Shown: in pieces, positions 49,374 through 59,868 of the stretch | Layout of the letters: the number at the start of each line of letters is the position of its first letter | Position numbering within the stretch: the stretch's first letter is position 1 | Assembly: GCA_014529385.2 (NCBI GenBank) | Contig: CM043965.1 | Location: forward strand, 19,519,912 to 19,583,911 | Length of the DNA: 64,000 nucleotides | DNA from: Adiantum capillus-veneris | Taxonomy: Eukaryota > Streptophyta > Polypodiopsida > Polypodiales > Pteridaceae | Direction: 5' to 3' | Notes under the pieces: model-generated | The model's database searches: none | The model's input: the letters and a program-made list of their open reading frames with translations, nothing else | Told to the model about the DNA's origin: nothing | Program-made: the position numbers and the translations under genes

Positions 49374-49638
49374 TGACGGCCGGCTTTCAGAGCCATGGCC
49401 GTGGGAAAAAACCCCACTTGCTGGGGAGCATAATACAAGAAAAAAATATTTAAAAGAAATGTTTTTTTCCTTGCATGTGCCACCCCTCCCTCCTTGACAC
49501 GTGTGCCCACAGAGGGGTCACCCCAGCTTGGCACCACACCCTTGCTCTCTCTCCTTCATTATTACCACTCCCTCTCTCTCTCTCTCTCTCTCTCCCCCTC
49601 TCCCTCTCTCACTCTCATCCATTATCGGCAGCCATAAG

Positions 49639-49672
<34 letters not shown>

Positions 49673-50775
49673 TCATGTGTCGACAACAGCTAGTGGAGAA
49701 ACATATCTCTCTCTCTCTTTCGATACACACACACACACACACACACTCAGCCTCTCTCTCCCCATCCCTTGCTCTCTCTCCATGTCTCTCTCGTTCAACC
49801 CTCTCTCCCACTCTCTCTCGATCTCTGTGTAAGAAGTCTCTCTCTATCTCTCTTACCATACACACACACACACACTCACATACTCACACAGCCCCATCTA
49901 TCTCTTGCTCACTCTTTTCTCTCTCTTGTCCTAAAAAATTCAGCCCATTATCTCTCTTTTTATAAACACACATACACACTCACATACACATACATACACT
50001 ACACACATGAGTGCACGCACACGGTCACATACACACCAACAACGCACACAAACGGTACACATGGAAGCAGGAAAGAAGAAACAAAGACGGATGACGATGC
50101 ATCGACAAGCACACCAAGATCACGCGATGACAACCACAATTTGAAGAAAGACGCCGAAGGCATGCCCCAACATGCACCGAAGTTGACGAGCATGCTACAC
50201 CAAGGCACCAGTAAAGCCTACAATCCACCGACATCTCGTCCACGACGCATCTCTGTAGTAAACATCCGTAGGGTAATCCATTTTGCTTTTTCAATCCAAA
50301 AGCTTGTAAAAAAAATCAATTGTATATTCCACCTCTCTGTAGGTGATGGTCGCAAAGGCCCACCTAGGAGAGTATCATTTACTATTCCTCCCAAAACAAA
50401 GCACCAGTCAACCATCCGGGACCCAGATGCCTGCTTTGTCTCTCCAGCTTAGGGCCCTAACCTTGTCAATTTATGTTAAACTAACACAACCTGCACAAAT
50501 AAAAGAGCACTAAGAGGTCACTATCGAGGAGTCAGCACTTGAGAAGGAAGCCATGCACACACACTTACTCCAAGGGTCGCTACACACAAAAGTAGGACCT
50601 CCGTACACGTGAATTTTCCCTAGAGGACGCACTATAGGCTCTCTGTCTCTCGCTCTATCTCTATCACCACGGCCACCATCTCGCCAAAACAAAGGTTTCT
50701 GTAAATACCACCTTGAATCAAGTTTTCCCTCATGTCCCGAGGGGGTTTCATCATCTACGTCTACGTCTTCGTCCT

Positions 50776-50808
<33 letters not shown>

Positions 50809-50987
50809 CTATATATATATATATAATATATGCGGTGTGCCGTGATTAGCGTTATTTGCATCGCTGTTGTCTACATCCTAGCCGCTCAAAGCTAGGTGGT
50901 GCCCCCAGTTCACTCTTCGTGAGGAGTTTGGCATGCACGGTCCTGGTGTAGAGGCCGCTGGGGTCCATTTTGCACTTGCTCTTGTCA
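49374..50987 (+). repeat. 5' LTR of element C
   Basis: It starts TGACGGCCGGCTTTCAGAGC, matching TGACGCCGGCTTTTGGAGCC at 57643. It has CT- and CA-rich inner parts (49560-49990), a TTTTTATAAAC TATA-like site near 49955 and ends CTTGTCA at 50987. From about 49560 to 50780 it matches 61430-62640. The right end rests on the primer-site position. Confidence 0.75.
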
Positions 50988-50989
50988 TT

Positions 50990-51007
50990 TGGTGCCCCAA
51001 CGCAAGA
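50990..51007 (+). other. Probable primer-binding site of element C
   Basis: TGGTGCCCCAACGCAAGA starts two bases after the LTR CA. It has the TGG start expected of a site complementary to a tRNA 3' end; I do not assign the tRNA. Confidence 0.5.
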
Positions 51008-51062
51008 GGGCTTCTCGGAACTCTTTAGTTTACAATGCTAAAAACAATGCACATCATCGACC

Positions 51063-51308
51063 ATGGATGAGTGGCTGAGGGAATTCTCCAATTGGAGAAT
51101 CGAAGAGGAAGAAATTGAAGAAGCACTAATAGCTTTCATCGAAGTTCTCCTTCCGGAATACACTGTCGTCAACATCCAAGAAGTAAGTTCTCCATCTCGC
51201 AGCTCTCATTCTAGTCATAAATAAAGAGCCACCAGAGGGAGGGAAGCAGGTTGCTCTCATTGTCGTCACCTACCGCACTCTATCAATGAGTGCCATCAAC
51301 GGAAGTAA
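51063..51308 (+). pseudogene. Element C leader frame with a zinc knuckle before gag
   Basis: ATG at 51063, 75 bases after the LTR. Residues 1-40 are acidic and helical (MDEWLREFSNWRIEEEEIEE). After one TAA near residue 56 the same frame reads CSHCRHLPHSINEC (residues 64-77), an exact CX2CX4HX4C nucleic-acid-binding knuckle, and then stops. This is separate from the gag knuckle 1.8 kb downstream. Whether it is the N-terminal part of the next frame (51438-52034) cannot be told from one copy. The function is unknown. Confidence 0.45.
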
Positions 51309-51437
51309 AGGAGATGCATAAATCCTCAACATCGACGTCCACCACGGAGAAATCATCCATATTAAGGAAGGAAAGAGGTTAGTGAAGCCTTTCTTACCCA
51401 AGGAATCTGAAAATAAAAGTGTACCCTCAACTCCTAA

Positions 51438-52034
51438 GTGGCCCAAAGGGGCTTCTCGTGCCAAGGGAAAAGGAGGGCTAGGCCAATCCTAAATCATGTG
51501 ACCCCCAAGGGAGGAGAAACACTTGGCCATGCAAGTGCTTCAAGTTTGGAAAGCAGAATCGTGCCTAGGTTGCCAAAAAGAAGGTCATTTGAAGCAAAGC
51601 GGCGAAAGATCGCCTATCGATTCATGGCGTGCATGCGAGTACTGCCGGTTCACTTTGACAACCCCGAAGTGGAGGTGATAAGGAGGTTCCCATGCCCTAG
51701 AGTGGAGTGGTTTGGCTATTGTCCTTGCTATTTTGGAGGGTGGGTAGAGGGACTTCCTCCTCTCCCTGTACAACTCATCCTAAAGAAATTGTCTACTACC
51801 ACAGGTGAAACCCAATGGGCCGGAGATGAGCTACAATTAAATGGTGTGGAATTCATGCAACAAGCCGATTACGGTAACTACTTGCAACTGTTGCTAGCTA
51901 AAAGGTTAGGAGTGGTCAAACACATCGCCATCACTCCATACGTGCTGCGCAATGAAGAGAAGGTGGAACCTATGAAGGGCGATGACCTCCTGTGGATGTG
52001 CCGACTTGTAAACACCATAATGGTAAGGGTATAA
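51438..52034 (+). CDS. Element C ORF upstream of gag, unknown product
   Basis: A 198-residue open frame between LTR and gag, in the position of ORF1 of Ogre-type elements. The N-terminal 60 residues are basic (RLPKRRSFEAKRRKIAYRFM). The rest looks globular with many aromatic residues (VEWFGYCPCYFGGWVEG, LQLNGVEFMQQADYGNYLQL, KHIAITPYVLRNEEK). It ends at TAA 52032-52034, 320 bases before gag. It is the longest stop-free stretch in element C outside pol even though the rest of the element is heavily broken. The first Met is only the first in frame; the frame is open further left to 51420. I do not recognise a domain. Confidence 0.5.
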   Translation: MAQRGFSCQGKRRARPILNHVTPKGGETLGHASASSLESRIVPRLPKRRSFEAKRRKIAYRFMACMRVLPVHFDNPEVEVIRRFPCPRVEWFGYCPCYFGGWVEGLPPLPVQLILKKLSTTTGETQWAGDELQLNGVEFMQQADYGNYLQLLLAKRLGVVKHIAITPYVLRNEEKVEPMKGDDLLWMCRLVNTIMVRV

Positions 52035-52353
52035 GTGAGTACTCTACACTCTATACATCGTGGATAACGGACCAATTGCTTTTTTGTTTAGGTTTCTACA
52101 ACATAGGCACTTACATATATATGTAGATAGGAAGATCTTTTATCAGTAGAAGATTGTGTATCAGTTTGGTGTTGCGGTGCTAGGAGAGATCCTTAGCTCC
52201 CCAAACCCCATCATCCTTCTCGTGTTGGACTACCATCACTCCTTCAATGTTTCAATTCTCATCATGTTTTGATCTATCCACCCAACCTTATAAGAAAGCC
52301 GCTAAGTCATTTGTATATAAGAAAAAAAGAAAAAATAATAATCGTGTTTTGCA

Positions 52354-53260
52354 ATGGCAAACGTTTCCTTCTCGACTTTCACGGGTAAGGTGGGGGAAGA
52401 TGCTTCGGATTTCCTAGATAATCTTGAAATAGAATGTGTCATCTCTGGAAGGGATGACGATGCTTTGCATCTGCGTATTTTTTCATTGTTAATGAAAGTG
52501 GAAGCAAGATCATGGTACAACGCCTTGGTGCAAGCCACCAAGGAGAGGTGGGACCTGCTAAGAGCAGCATTTCTAAGGTGCTTTGGAGAAGGCACCACAT
52601 CGGAGAAATTGTGACAATTGCTGATGGAGTTGAAGCAAAGAAGTATGACTGAATGTGCAGCATACAAATCAAAGTTCGTGGATCTATGGACGATGGGTTG
52701 CATCGCTGAGGGAGCGCGAAGGGGCACCCAACTTCCTTAAAAAAAGACCATTTTCTGGCAGATCTATGGCCAATTCTTAAAGAGAAGGTGAAGGGAAGGT
52801 TTTCTGCTACATATGAGGTAGCAATTGAAGTAGCCCGCCTTAAAGATAAGAAATTGCGTCTACATTCAGAACTACCGAGGAAGAGGAACCGGGTAGGGCC
52901 CGACCACACCTAGCCGCACCTGCAGCAACCGTCCAGAGGAATCAGCCACAAGAACCGACTGAAGATCAACAAGTCCTGCTCAACCAAATCACCAACCAAT
53001 TAGAGAATCTTTCAATACATCTGGTGCAGCAAGTGCATGCACTTGCCAAAAATCCAGAGCAAGGAAGAGGGCAACGAAGACAAAATCCGGACTACCATTG
53101 TTACAATTGTGGAGAGGACGGCCATGGCATGTATTACTATCCTCATACAAGAAGGCAGAACTTTAATAGAGGAGTAAGGAAGAATCAGATCTCTCCACCA
53201 AGGGCAAGACCACCACCGCCCAGGCAACCAGAGCTGATTCCATCGCTCCAAATCCTTTGA
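52354..53260 (+). pseudogene. gag: Element C gag
   Basis: ATG 52354 starts a Retrotrans_gag core: FSTFTGKVGEDASDFLDNLE, VEARSWYNALVQATKERWDL and LRAAFLRCFGEGTT. A TGA (52612) and then several stops and frame changes follow. A second open piece (53024-53260) carries a zinc knuckle YHCYNCGEDGHGMYYY in which the last Cys is Tyr, followed by a proline-rich tail (PPRARPPPPRQPE). It would have formed the capsid; as it stands it cannot. Confidence 0.8.
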
Positions 53261-53544
53261 CCACCCATACAACCACCACCACCACTGCAACCTCTCATTC
53301 CACTGCTACCTCCACCACCTGCTGGAAACCAAGCAGTAAGTGTCATCAGTCTTGAAGCTAAAGGAAAGGCAAAGGTAGAAGAGTGTGTCAGAGAGAAGGA
53401 TGAAGAAAAAGGAAAAGTAGAAGAAGTGGATGCCATGGGAGTGAAGCGTGCTAGGAACGAAGAGGCCTCTCAAAGGGAGGAAAAGATGAAAGGAAAAGGA
53501 GAGTCTAGCAACATGCGTCTAAGCCTCGACGGAAGATTGACATC
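53261..53544 (+). other. Element C spacer between gag and protease
   Basis: Reads as a Pro-rich then Lys/Glu-rich linker (PPPPPLQPLIPLLPPPP, KGKAKVEECVREKDEEKGK) in the plus frame, ending in a frame break near 53525. Confidence 0.5.
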
Positions 53545-55068
53545 GTGGATTTTTCTATGGGTGCATATGCTAAACCATATGACCTAGTTCAAGATGTTTT
53601 GATGCATGGTTTGAAAATAACCTGGCCCCAGTTACTTCATCTTGCACCAAGGACGAGGAGACAATGGACTAAGATGGTAAGTACTAGAAAGTCAAGACCA
53701 AGGATAGCTGGGGCTATCTCTGGGAGGAATCTAGACGACATTCTACCCATCATGGATGCCCACATCAAGGGGAAATGTATCTCAAACATCTACATAGATG
53801 GTGGTGCACAAATATGCATCATGAGTGAAAAAATGATGCACCATCTAGGCCTAGCGGTAAGTAGGCCGGTACCCTGTCGAGTTAAAATGGCAAATAACGT
53901 CAAAGTGAAATGTGTAGGCATTGTGAATGTAGTCAAAGTGAAGGCATTCAACACAGAAGTGGAGGTAGACATTTTTATCATCCCACACAAAGGGGAGGGC
54001 CACCCTATCATTATCGGAAGTCCATGGCTCATGGCTATGGAGGCAAAGCAGGACTGGAGTATCGGAATGATCCAGATGAAGGATGCTAAGGGAAAGCCCA
54101 TATTCTATGACATGAAGACTGGGAAGCAACACAACATGATCGGGAAGCAACACAACATGATCTTGGAGGCATCAGAAGATGAATTCACCAGTGACTCTTT
54201 GACCACCTCGAGAGAAGAGACGACAACAATTGAGGAGAGTGATAGTGGCATCGAAGTGATGGGAGTCATCCTCAGAGATCCAAAAGGATTGACACAATCT
54301 GAAGCACCACCAGGGAACCAAGAGGGACCATCAGGTACGCAACCCTTGGTGGATACAAGTAAGTTACATTGGATGCTCTCTAGTAAGTTAGCTAGTGAAG
54401 AAAGAGAAGAATACATCTCTATGGTAGGTAACTTCACCAAACTTTCCATTGATGGTTATGACAACATCACAAGCATCACAGTGGTGCAGCAGTGCATAAG
54501 AATCAAGAAAGGAAGTAAGCATGTAGTGCAAAAGCTCAGAAGTCTTGGGATAGTTCAGCAAGAGGCATTGCTCAAAGAGGTAAGGAATTTGCTACAAGCA
54601 GGTTTCATTTACCCCGTCGAAGACTCAGAGTGGGTCTCTCTAGTGGTGGTCACACCAAAGAAGAATGGTAAGTGGAGGGTTTATGTATACTACAAACCTC
54701 TCAATGAAGCAACAAAAAGGGATCATTTTCCCCTCCCATTCCAAGACAAAATTCTCAATGAGGTAGCAGGTCATGAGGCTACATAGTATGTGATGGTTAC
54801 TCAGGCTACTTCCAGATAAGCATTGCAGAAGAAAACCAAAAAGACAACGTTCATAACACCATGGGGATGTTTTGCTTATAGAGTGATGCCTTTTGGCCTC
54901 ACCAACGCTCTAGACACATTCCAACACTATGTAACTTTTGTCTTCCAGCCATACTTTGGTAAGTCAATACGGGTTTTCATAGATAATTTCTGCATCTACA
55001 ATTCTTGCTCCCTCCATTTGAGCAAGGTCTATGATGGCCTGGCTAGGCTGCAAACCTTAGGCAGCTAG
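53545..55068 (+). pseudogene. pol: Element C protease and reverse transcriptase
   Basis: The protease lies in the first 190 residues: SNIYIDGGAQICIMS (Asp in a DGGA setting, as in element A) and HPIIIGSPWLMAM. After an acidic linker, RT begins near residue 350: GFIYPVEDSEWVSLVVVTPK, WRVYVYYKPLNEATKRDHFP (YVYY where CVDY is expected) and FPLPFQDKILNEVAGHEAT, then a TAG at 54784. It resumes with KTTFITPWGCFAYRVMPFGL, TNALDTFQHYV and VFIDNFCIYN, in which the second catalytic Asp of FIDD has become Asn. Two key changes make the polymerase inactive whatever the frame. Confidence 0.85.
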
Positions 55069-55643
55069 CTTAATGTAGATAAGTGTCACATTGGTGAAAG
55101 CAAGGTCACTCTTCTCCGCCATGTAATTTCAGCAAAAGGAATTAAGGCTTACCCAAGCAAGGTTCAAGCTTTACTGTCTTTGTCATCACCCACCACAACT
55201 AAGCAATTGTTCTCTTTCCTTCAGAAAGGTAAGGTATTTGAGCAAGTTCATTCACTTGCTCTCTCAAGTGGTTCTCCCTTTACAACAAGTCACCCATAGA
55301 GATGTCTTCCTATGGAGTGAGGAAAATGAGCAACAGTTCAGCGAAGTGAAACAGATCCTAGCTTCACTTCCCACCACTGCACCCCCTAGATGAGACGAGC
55401 CATTTTATGTTAACCCCAGTGTAGGGAGTGATACACTTGGATCCGTACTAATGCAAAAGGACCCCCAAATCTCTTTCATGCTTCCTATCTACTTCTCTAG
55501 TTGTGTCATGACCCCATAAGAAAAAGGATTCACCACGATAGAGCACATGGTGCTCGCATTGATGTTTGCCACTACAAAGTTTCGCTTGTATCTATTGCCT
55601 AGACCCTTTGTGATTCTAACAATGGAAGAAGTCTTTCCGTACA
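55069..55643 (+). pseudogene. Element C RT thumb and first RNase H
   Basis: In shifting plus frames: an ISAKGIKAYPSKVQALLSL-like RT end, then a decayed RNase H, FYVNPSVGSDTLGSVLMQKD (Asn or Ser where the first catalytic Asp is expected), YFSSCVMTP stop EKGFTTIEHMVLALMFATTK (Glu retained) and FRLYLLP. Its weakness next to the better kept second RNase H is noteworthy. Confidence 0.7.
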
Positions 55644-56230
55644 GTGATGCAACACATGGATGTCTCATCTAGAATCTCTAAGTGTCTTGTTAGATTACAA
55701 GAGTTTGATTACACTATGCCAGTGGAAAAATCCACCAGAGCTAGTCTACCAGCTATTCTTACTCATTGTCACTATGAGAAGAAGCTAAAGGTCAACACAG
55801 GAGGCAAAGGAGTGACACCATTGGTGGAAGTTCCTAAGCTAGAAGGAGCTCACTCTCCTTTCTTTGATGGAGCTTACAAAAGAACAGTGAACCAGGCTGC
55901 AGTTGGCATCGTCATTTTCAATGAACAAAAGGAAAAGGTCTCCTCTATTGGGCAGTTACTACACTCCCACTCCAACAACAAAGCAGAGCACGTGCCCCTA
56001 ATTCTTGGATTAGAACGATGTGTTTTGAAAGGGGTTCAGTTCCTAAATGTGTTTGGAGATGCCATGCTCTTGATTAAGCAGATAAATGGCACTTGGGTTT
56101 GTAAAAATCAAGTTTCTCTTGGCCGATTATGCCAAGTTAAGGATCTTTTAAGAAAGTTTGAAGCGGTGTAGCTATTTCATGTCTCTAGGGAAGAAAATCA
56201 AGAAGTAGAGGCTCTAGCCAAGGAAAGAAT
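55644..56230 (+). pseudogene. Element C second RNase H (archaeal-type, RVT_3-like)
   Basis: The 175-residue frame at 55644-56171 first ends the RNase H region (SSRISKCLVRLQEFDYTMPV). After a linker it enters a separate domain: SPFFDGAYKRTVNQAAVGIV (first Asp), SNNKAEHVPLILGLERCV (Glu) and LNVFGDAMLLIKQINGTW (second Asp). Past one TAG comes HVSREENQEVEALAKERIQD, where the usual D of N-x-E-AD-LA is E. Order and motifs are those of the additional RNase H acquired by the plant Tat/Ogre lineage. The three early catalytic residues are intact. The TAG at 56169 separates the last motif. Confidence 0.8.
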
Positions 56231-56257
56231 ACAAGATGTTCCCATAGGAGCAATCGA

Positions 56258-57155
56258 TTGAAGCTGTCCCTCTTTCAGGGTAGTGATGTTATGCCTGATA
56301 TCATTAACTTCTTAGATACAGGAGAATGTCATGAAGTGTATACCAAGGGCCAGAAACAATGGCTTGTCCGAAAGGCAACAAGATATCACCTTATAAACAA
56401 CAACTTATACTGCAAGGGCAAAGACCAGATTCTCAAGCGAGTGCCAATCTCTAGTGAAATCACGGAGGGGATCTCAAGTTGTCATGATGGTGTTTGCGGT
56501 GGCGACTTTGCTCTAGATATTACTAGTAGGAAGATTCTACAGGCAAGATTCTCTTGGCCTAGTCTGAACAGGGATGTGCATCATTGGTGTAAAACATGCA
56601 AAGCTTGTCAAGTGTTCAGTGATCGAACACTAACCTATGAGCCACAGACTCCTATCATCTCATATGGCCCATTTGAGAAGTGGGAAAATAGATGCAATTG
56701 GTCCTTTACCAAAGGCCCAATCAGGTAAACTGTACATTCTAGTTGGTGTAGACTACATGACCCGATGAGCGGAAGCAGCAACCACTACAAGCATTACAGC
56801 CCGAGAGGTAACAAAGTTCATATTTGAGCACATATGTTGCCGCTTTGGCACATCTCTAGAAATAATATCTGATAGAGGGCCAGGTTTTAGAGGTGACTTG
56901 GTGGAAGAATTGATGAAAAAGCTAGGCATCACACGGTGAACTCCATACTATCCACAGTGCAATGGTCTAGTGGAAAAGGTAAATGGCATGGTTTGTAAGA
57001 TCATCACAAAGCAAGTGAATAACCACACAAGTGATTGGGATAAGCATCTCATGGCCGCTCTTTGGGCCTATCGCACGACATTCCAAACAACACTATATTT
57101 CACTCCTTTCCATCTGGTATATGGAAAGGAGGCCATTCTAACCAATGAGGTATAG
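56258..57155 (+). pseudogene. IN: Element C integrase finger and catalytic core
   Basis: The first frame (156 aa) has the HHCC finger: HDGVCGGDFALDITSRKILQ with FSWPSLNRDVHHWCKTCKAC (one finger His appears replaced; the Cys pair is intact). A one-base slip near 56690 follows. The next frame reads the core: IDAIGPLPKAQSGKLYILVG (Asp), EIISDRGPGFRGDLVEELMK (Asp) and PYYPQCNGLVEKVNGMVCKI (Glu), then WAYRTTFQTTLYFTPFHLVY. Two TGA codons lie inside the core. The DDE triad is complete. Confidence 0.82.
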
Positions 57156-57622
57156 ATAGCTAGCTAAAGAGTCATGGCTAGTCAGCTACAGCACCTGATT
57201 GCCCATCTCTACAACCACACCTTGGATCTAGAAAGGCTTCTAGACAGGGAAGATGCAATCAACTACTATGCAACACAAGTAGAACGACGCCGAATCACAT
57301 TCAATTGAGGGCTTAAGGAAAAGGGTCTGAAGAAAGGCATGTTAGTATTGAGATACGATAATATATTTGACACTAGGAAAGATAAGAAATTTCAGCCCAG
57401 ATGGGAAGGTCCATTCATTTTCAAAAGGTGATACACCAATGGTAGCTACAAATTGATCGAAGCAGACAATCGAACTCACAGGACCAGAGTCAATGGATGG
57501 AGGCTCAAAAGGTACTTCTTAAGGTTTGATTTGGAGTTCATGCTAGATATACCAGAGGAGGATGAACCCTCCAACTCCACTGCTAGAGAATCAGAAGCAG
57601 AGCTAGAGGCATGAATGCATCT
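57156..57622 (+). pseudogene. IN: Element C integrase C-terminal domain
   Basis: Reads, after a stop, EKGLKKGMLVLRYDNIFDTR, FQPRWEGPFIFKR (GPF module), a TGA, YTNGSYKLIEADN and RVNGWRLKRYFLRFDLEFML. No chromodomain, as expected for Tat-type elements. An acidic tail ends at TGA 57613. Confidence 0.75.
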
Positions 57623-57642
57623 AGCCAGAAGTGGAGGGCTAA
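57623..57642 (+). other. Polypurine tract of element C
   Basis: Purine-rich AGAAGTGGAGGGCTAA directly before the 3' LTR start TGACGCCGG. Confidence 0.7.
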
Positions 57643-57906
<264 letters not shown>

Positions 57907-58021
57907 TTGGTATCAACGAGATTTGATATACCACATCCTATCTCTGGCTTGGTCTAAACACTAGACTAGATCGGACTGGATATCATATCTACTACATTGT
58001 AACTCTCTGATTTACTTTGAC

Positions 58022-58026
<5 letters not shown>

Positions 58027-58109
<83 letters not shown>
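58027..58109. repeat. (CT)n microsatellite, about 83 bp
   Basis: Uninterrupted CT tract. GATTGGCGACTC follows 20 bases later, a word resembling the tRNA-Arg-type primer site of Ogre elements, without other support. Confidence 0.97.
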
Positions 58110-58113
<4 letters not shown>

Positions 58114-58457
58114 CCTGCTAAAGGATTGGCGACTCTTCATCCATGGTAACTACTTGGGGTTTCTTTCACCCCTTGATATATTGTGTGAAAAGAAGACTTC
58201 TTGGGCGCCTTGGACTTTTTTGAGGGTCTTCATTTTTCTAACCAAATATCTCATTGCATAATGAGGCGTGACAACACATCATATCGACTTCAATGGAAGA
58301 AGGTAGCGCCGCTTACTGTTTTTGGGTTGCATGCACAGAGCACCGCCCGACATCGGATGGGGGAGGAATCGAATGCGCTGCTAGCCAGCCTCTCCATATG
58401 CCCCGAAGAGGGCTCCACGGCCAGTTGAATGCGACTGCGGACTTTCTTTGGCAATAC

Positions 58458-58466
58458 TATATAAGG
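58458..58466 (+). promoter_or_regulatory. Candidate core promoter (TATATAAGG)
   Basis: TATATAAGG within AATACTATATAAGGTGAGCC, preceded by about 150 bases of unusually GC-rich sequence and followed 105 bases later by an ATG (58571). It is the best stand-alone TATA context in the right third of the window. Confidence 0.45.
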
Positions 58467-58570
58467 TGAGCCTAAGCTCACTTAGCTTCCACTCCGCATT
58501 GGGTTTCCTTTCTGTCTTTTTCAATACTGTTGAGATTGTGAGTGGCTTCATCTCTGCAAGTCCTTTGGTG

Positions 58571-58675
58571 ATGGCTCCTAACAAGAAGTCGTTGGCCGGA
58601 TCTACAGAGGTACCCAGTGTGATTTTAAAATTGAATGGCACTTTGGGCATGGTATTCTTTGATATAACGGTTTGA
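58571..58675 (+). CDS. Possible short reading frame or first exon, unknown
   Basis: 34 residues starting MAPNKKSLAGSTEVPS, about 105 bases after a TATA box, with a basic start. A GAG/GTACCC donor-like site after residue 13 would allow a first exon with a long T-rich intron to the right. I cannot find a convincing second exon. It may be chance. Confidence 0.2.
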   Translation: MAPNKKSLAGSTEVPSVILKLNGTLGMVFFDITV

Positions 58676-59172
58676 AATGAAGGTTTTTCTGCTGGGTAAT
58701 TCACTAATGTTTCTTACACCATTTTCGGTTTAAACTTTGCAAAATAATTAAAATATGCTTTCTATCTCTAATGGGGAACATGGACGCTCGTGGTTCGGGC
58801 TGTAGCAAGGCTCACTCTATGGTTTTTTGGATATGGTATGATTGGGTTTCTCAAAATAGCTCAATGGATCGGGCTGGGTAATCCAATGTGTTTAAAAGGT
58901 TGTACTGGCCTTGTATCCGAGTAGTGGTTGACACTGTTCGGGTGTTCTACTGAATGTGGTGAATAAAGGGATGGATTGTATCTTGTCCGGTGTTTGGTAT
59001 GGGGTAATGTATGCTTTCTTATAATGTCCTAGCTATTTTGCAGACTGAGTTGTCTTTCTTTGGATATATTACAAAAGCTTAAGCTTCTATTTCGGACTGT
59101 TGCATGGCTCAGTATATCCGTTAAGGAGTAAGGTTTTGAGACAAGGTGTAGTCTCGGGCTGTTGGACTACTC

Positions 59173-59868
59173 TTCTCTCTCATTTTGAGGGGTTGGGCTG
59201 GATCTACCTTGACTCTTGGCATTATCTGGTAGTGATGTGTCTAATCAGTGGATGGACTGAGATTGATTGTTGACTATGTAAGGATCCTTGCCGTTGGTAA
59301 ATATATGGTGAGGTAAGCTATCCTATGCTGGTTTTGGCCGACTGGTTTGCTGGTGTTACTCACGACTGCCGACTCTTAGGATTGGCTTACCTTGACTCTT
59401 GGCACTATCTGGTAGTGGTATGTTGGATAGGATGACTGGTTTTTTTTCGACTAATTGCTGGTGAATTAAACCGCTGCCTAATATGATACAACTATGATGC
59501 TTACTCTTAAATATCAAGTCTATCTTGCAGCGTTTTTGACGGGTAGGTTGGACTGACCCAATGAGTTGTTTTGTGAGAATCCTTGCCGATGTTTTATATA
59601 TGGTAGGGTAAGCTATCCTCTGCTGGTCTTGGGGTTATTTTTGTCGACTGGTTTGCTGGTTATATTCACTGCTGTCGACTCTTGGGATTGGTCTACCTTG
59701 ACTCTAGGCACTATCTGGTAGTGGTATGTTGGATAGGATGTCTGGTTTTTCCGACTGGATTGCTGGTTTATTAAACTGCTGCCTTGTATATATAGTTATG
59801 ATGCTTAAACTTAAGTATTAAGTTTGTCTTGCAGCGATTGACGGATAGGATGGACTGACCTAATGAGT
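59173..59868 (+). repeat. Tandem repeat, two and a third units of about 295 bp
   Basis: Units at about 59278-59572 and 59572-59868 share AGGATCCTTGCCG-like starts, GGTAAGCTATCCT, CGACTGGTTTGCTGGT, ACCTTGACTCT, CACTATCTGGTAGTGGTATG, TCTTGCAGCG and TGAGTTGTTT. A partial unit precedes them (59173-59275). The two copies differ by many substitutions and small indels. Confidence 0.85.

Noticed and set aside
52033-52092. Possible short intron (GTGAGT to TTGTTTAG) before element C gag
   Set aside because: It is only about 60 bases, lies after a stop codon and joins no two frames usefully. The match to splice signals is likely chance.
58110-58145. TTGGCGACTC as an Ogre-type primer site
   Set aside because: It is not preceded by a supportable LTR end and is not followed by gag. 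The true element C primer site is better placed at 50990.
58381-58704. 107-residue minus-strand frame opposite the 58.4 kb TATA region
   Set aside because: It reads through a promoter-like region in the opposite direction and shows no family motif. I favour the plus strand there, itself weakly.
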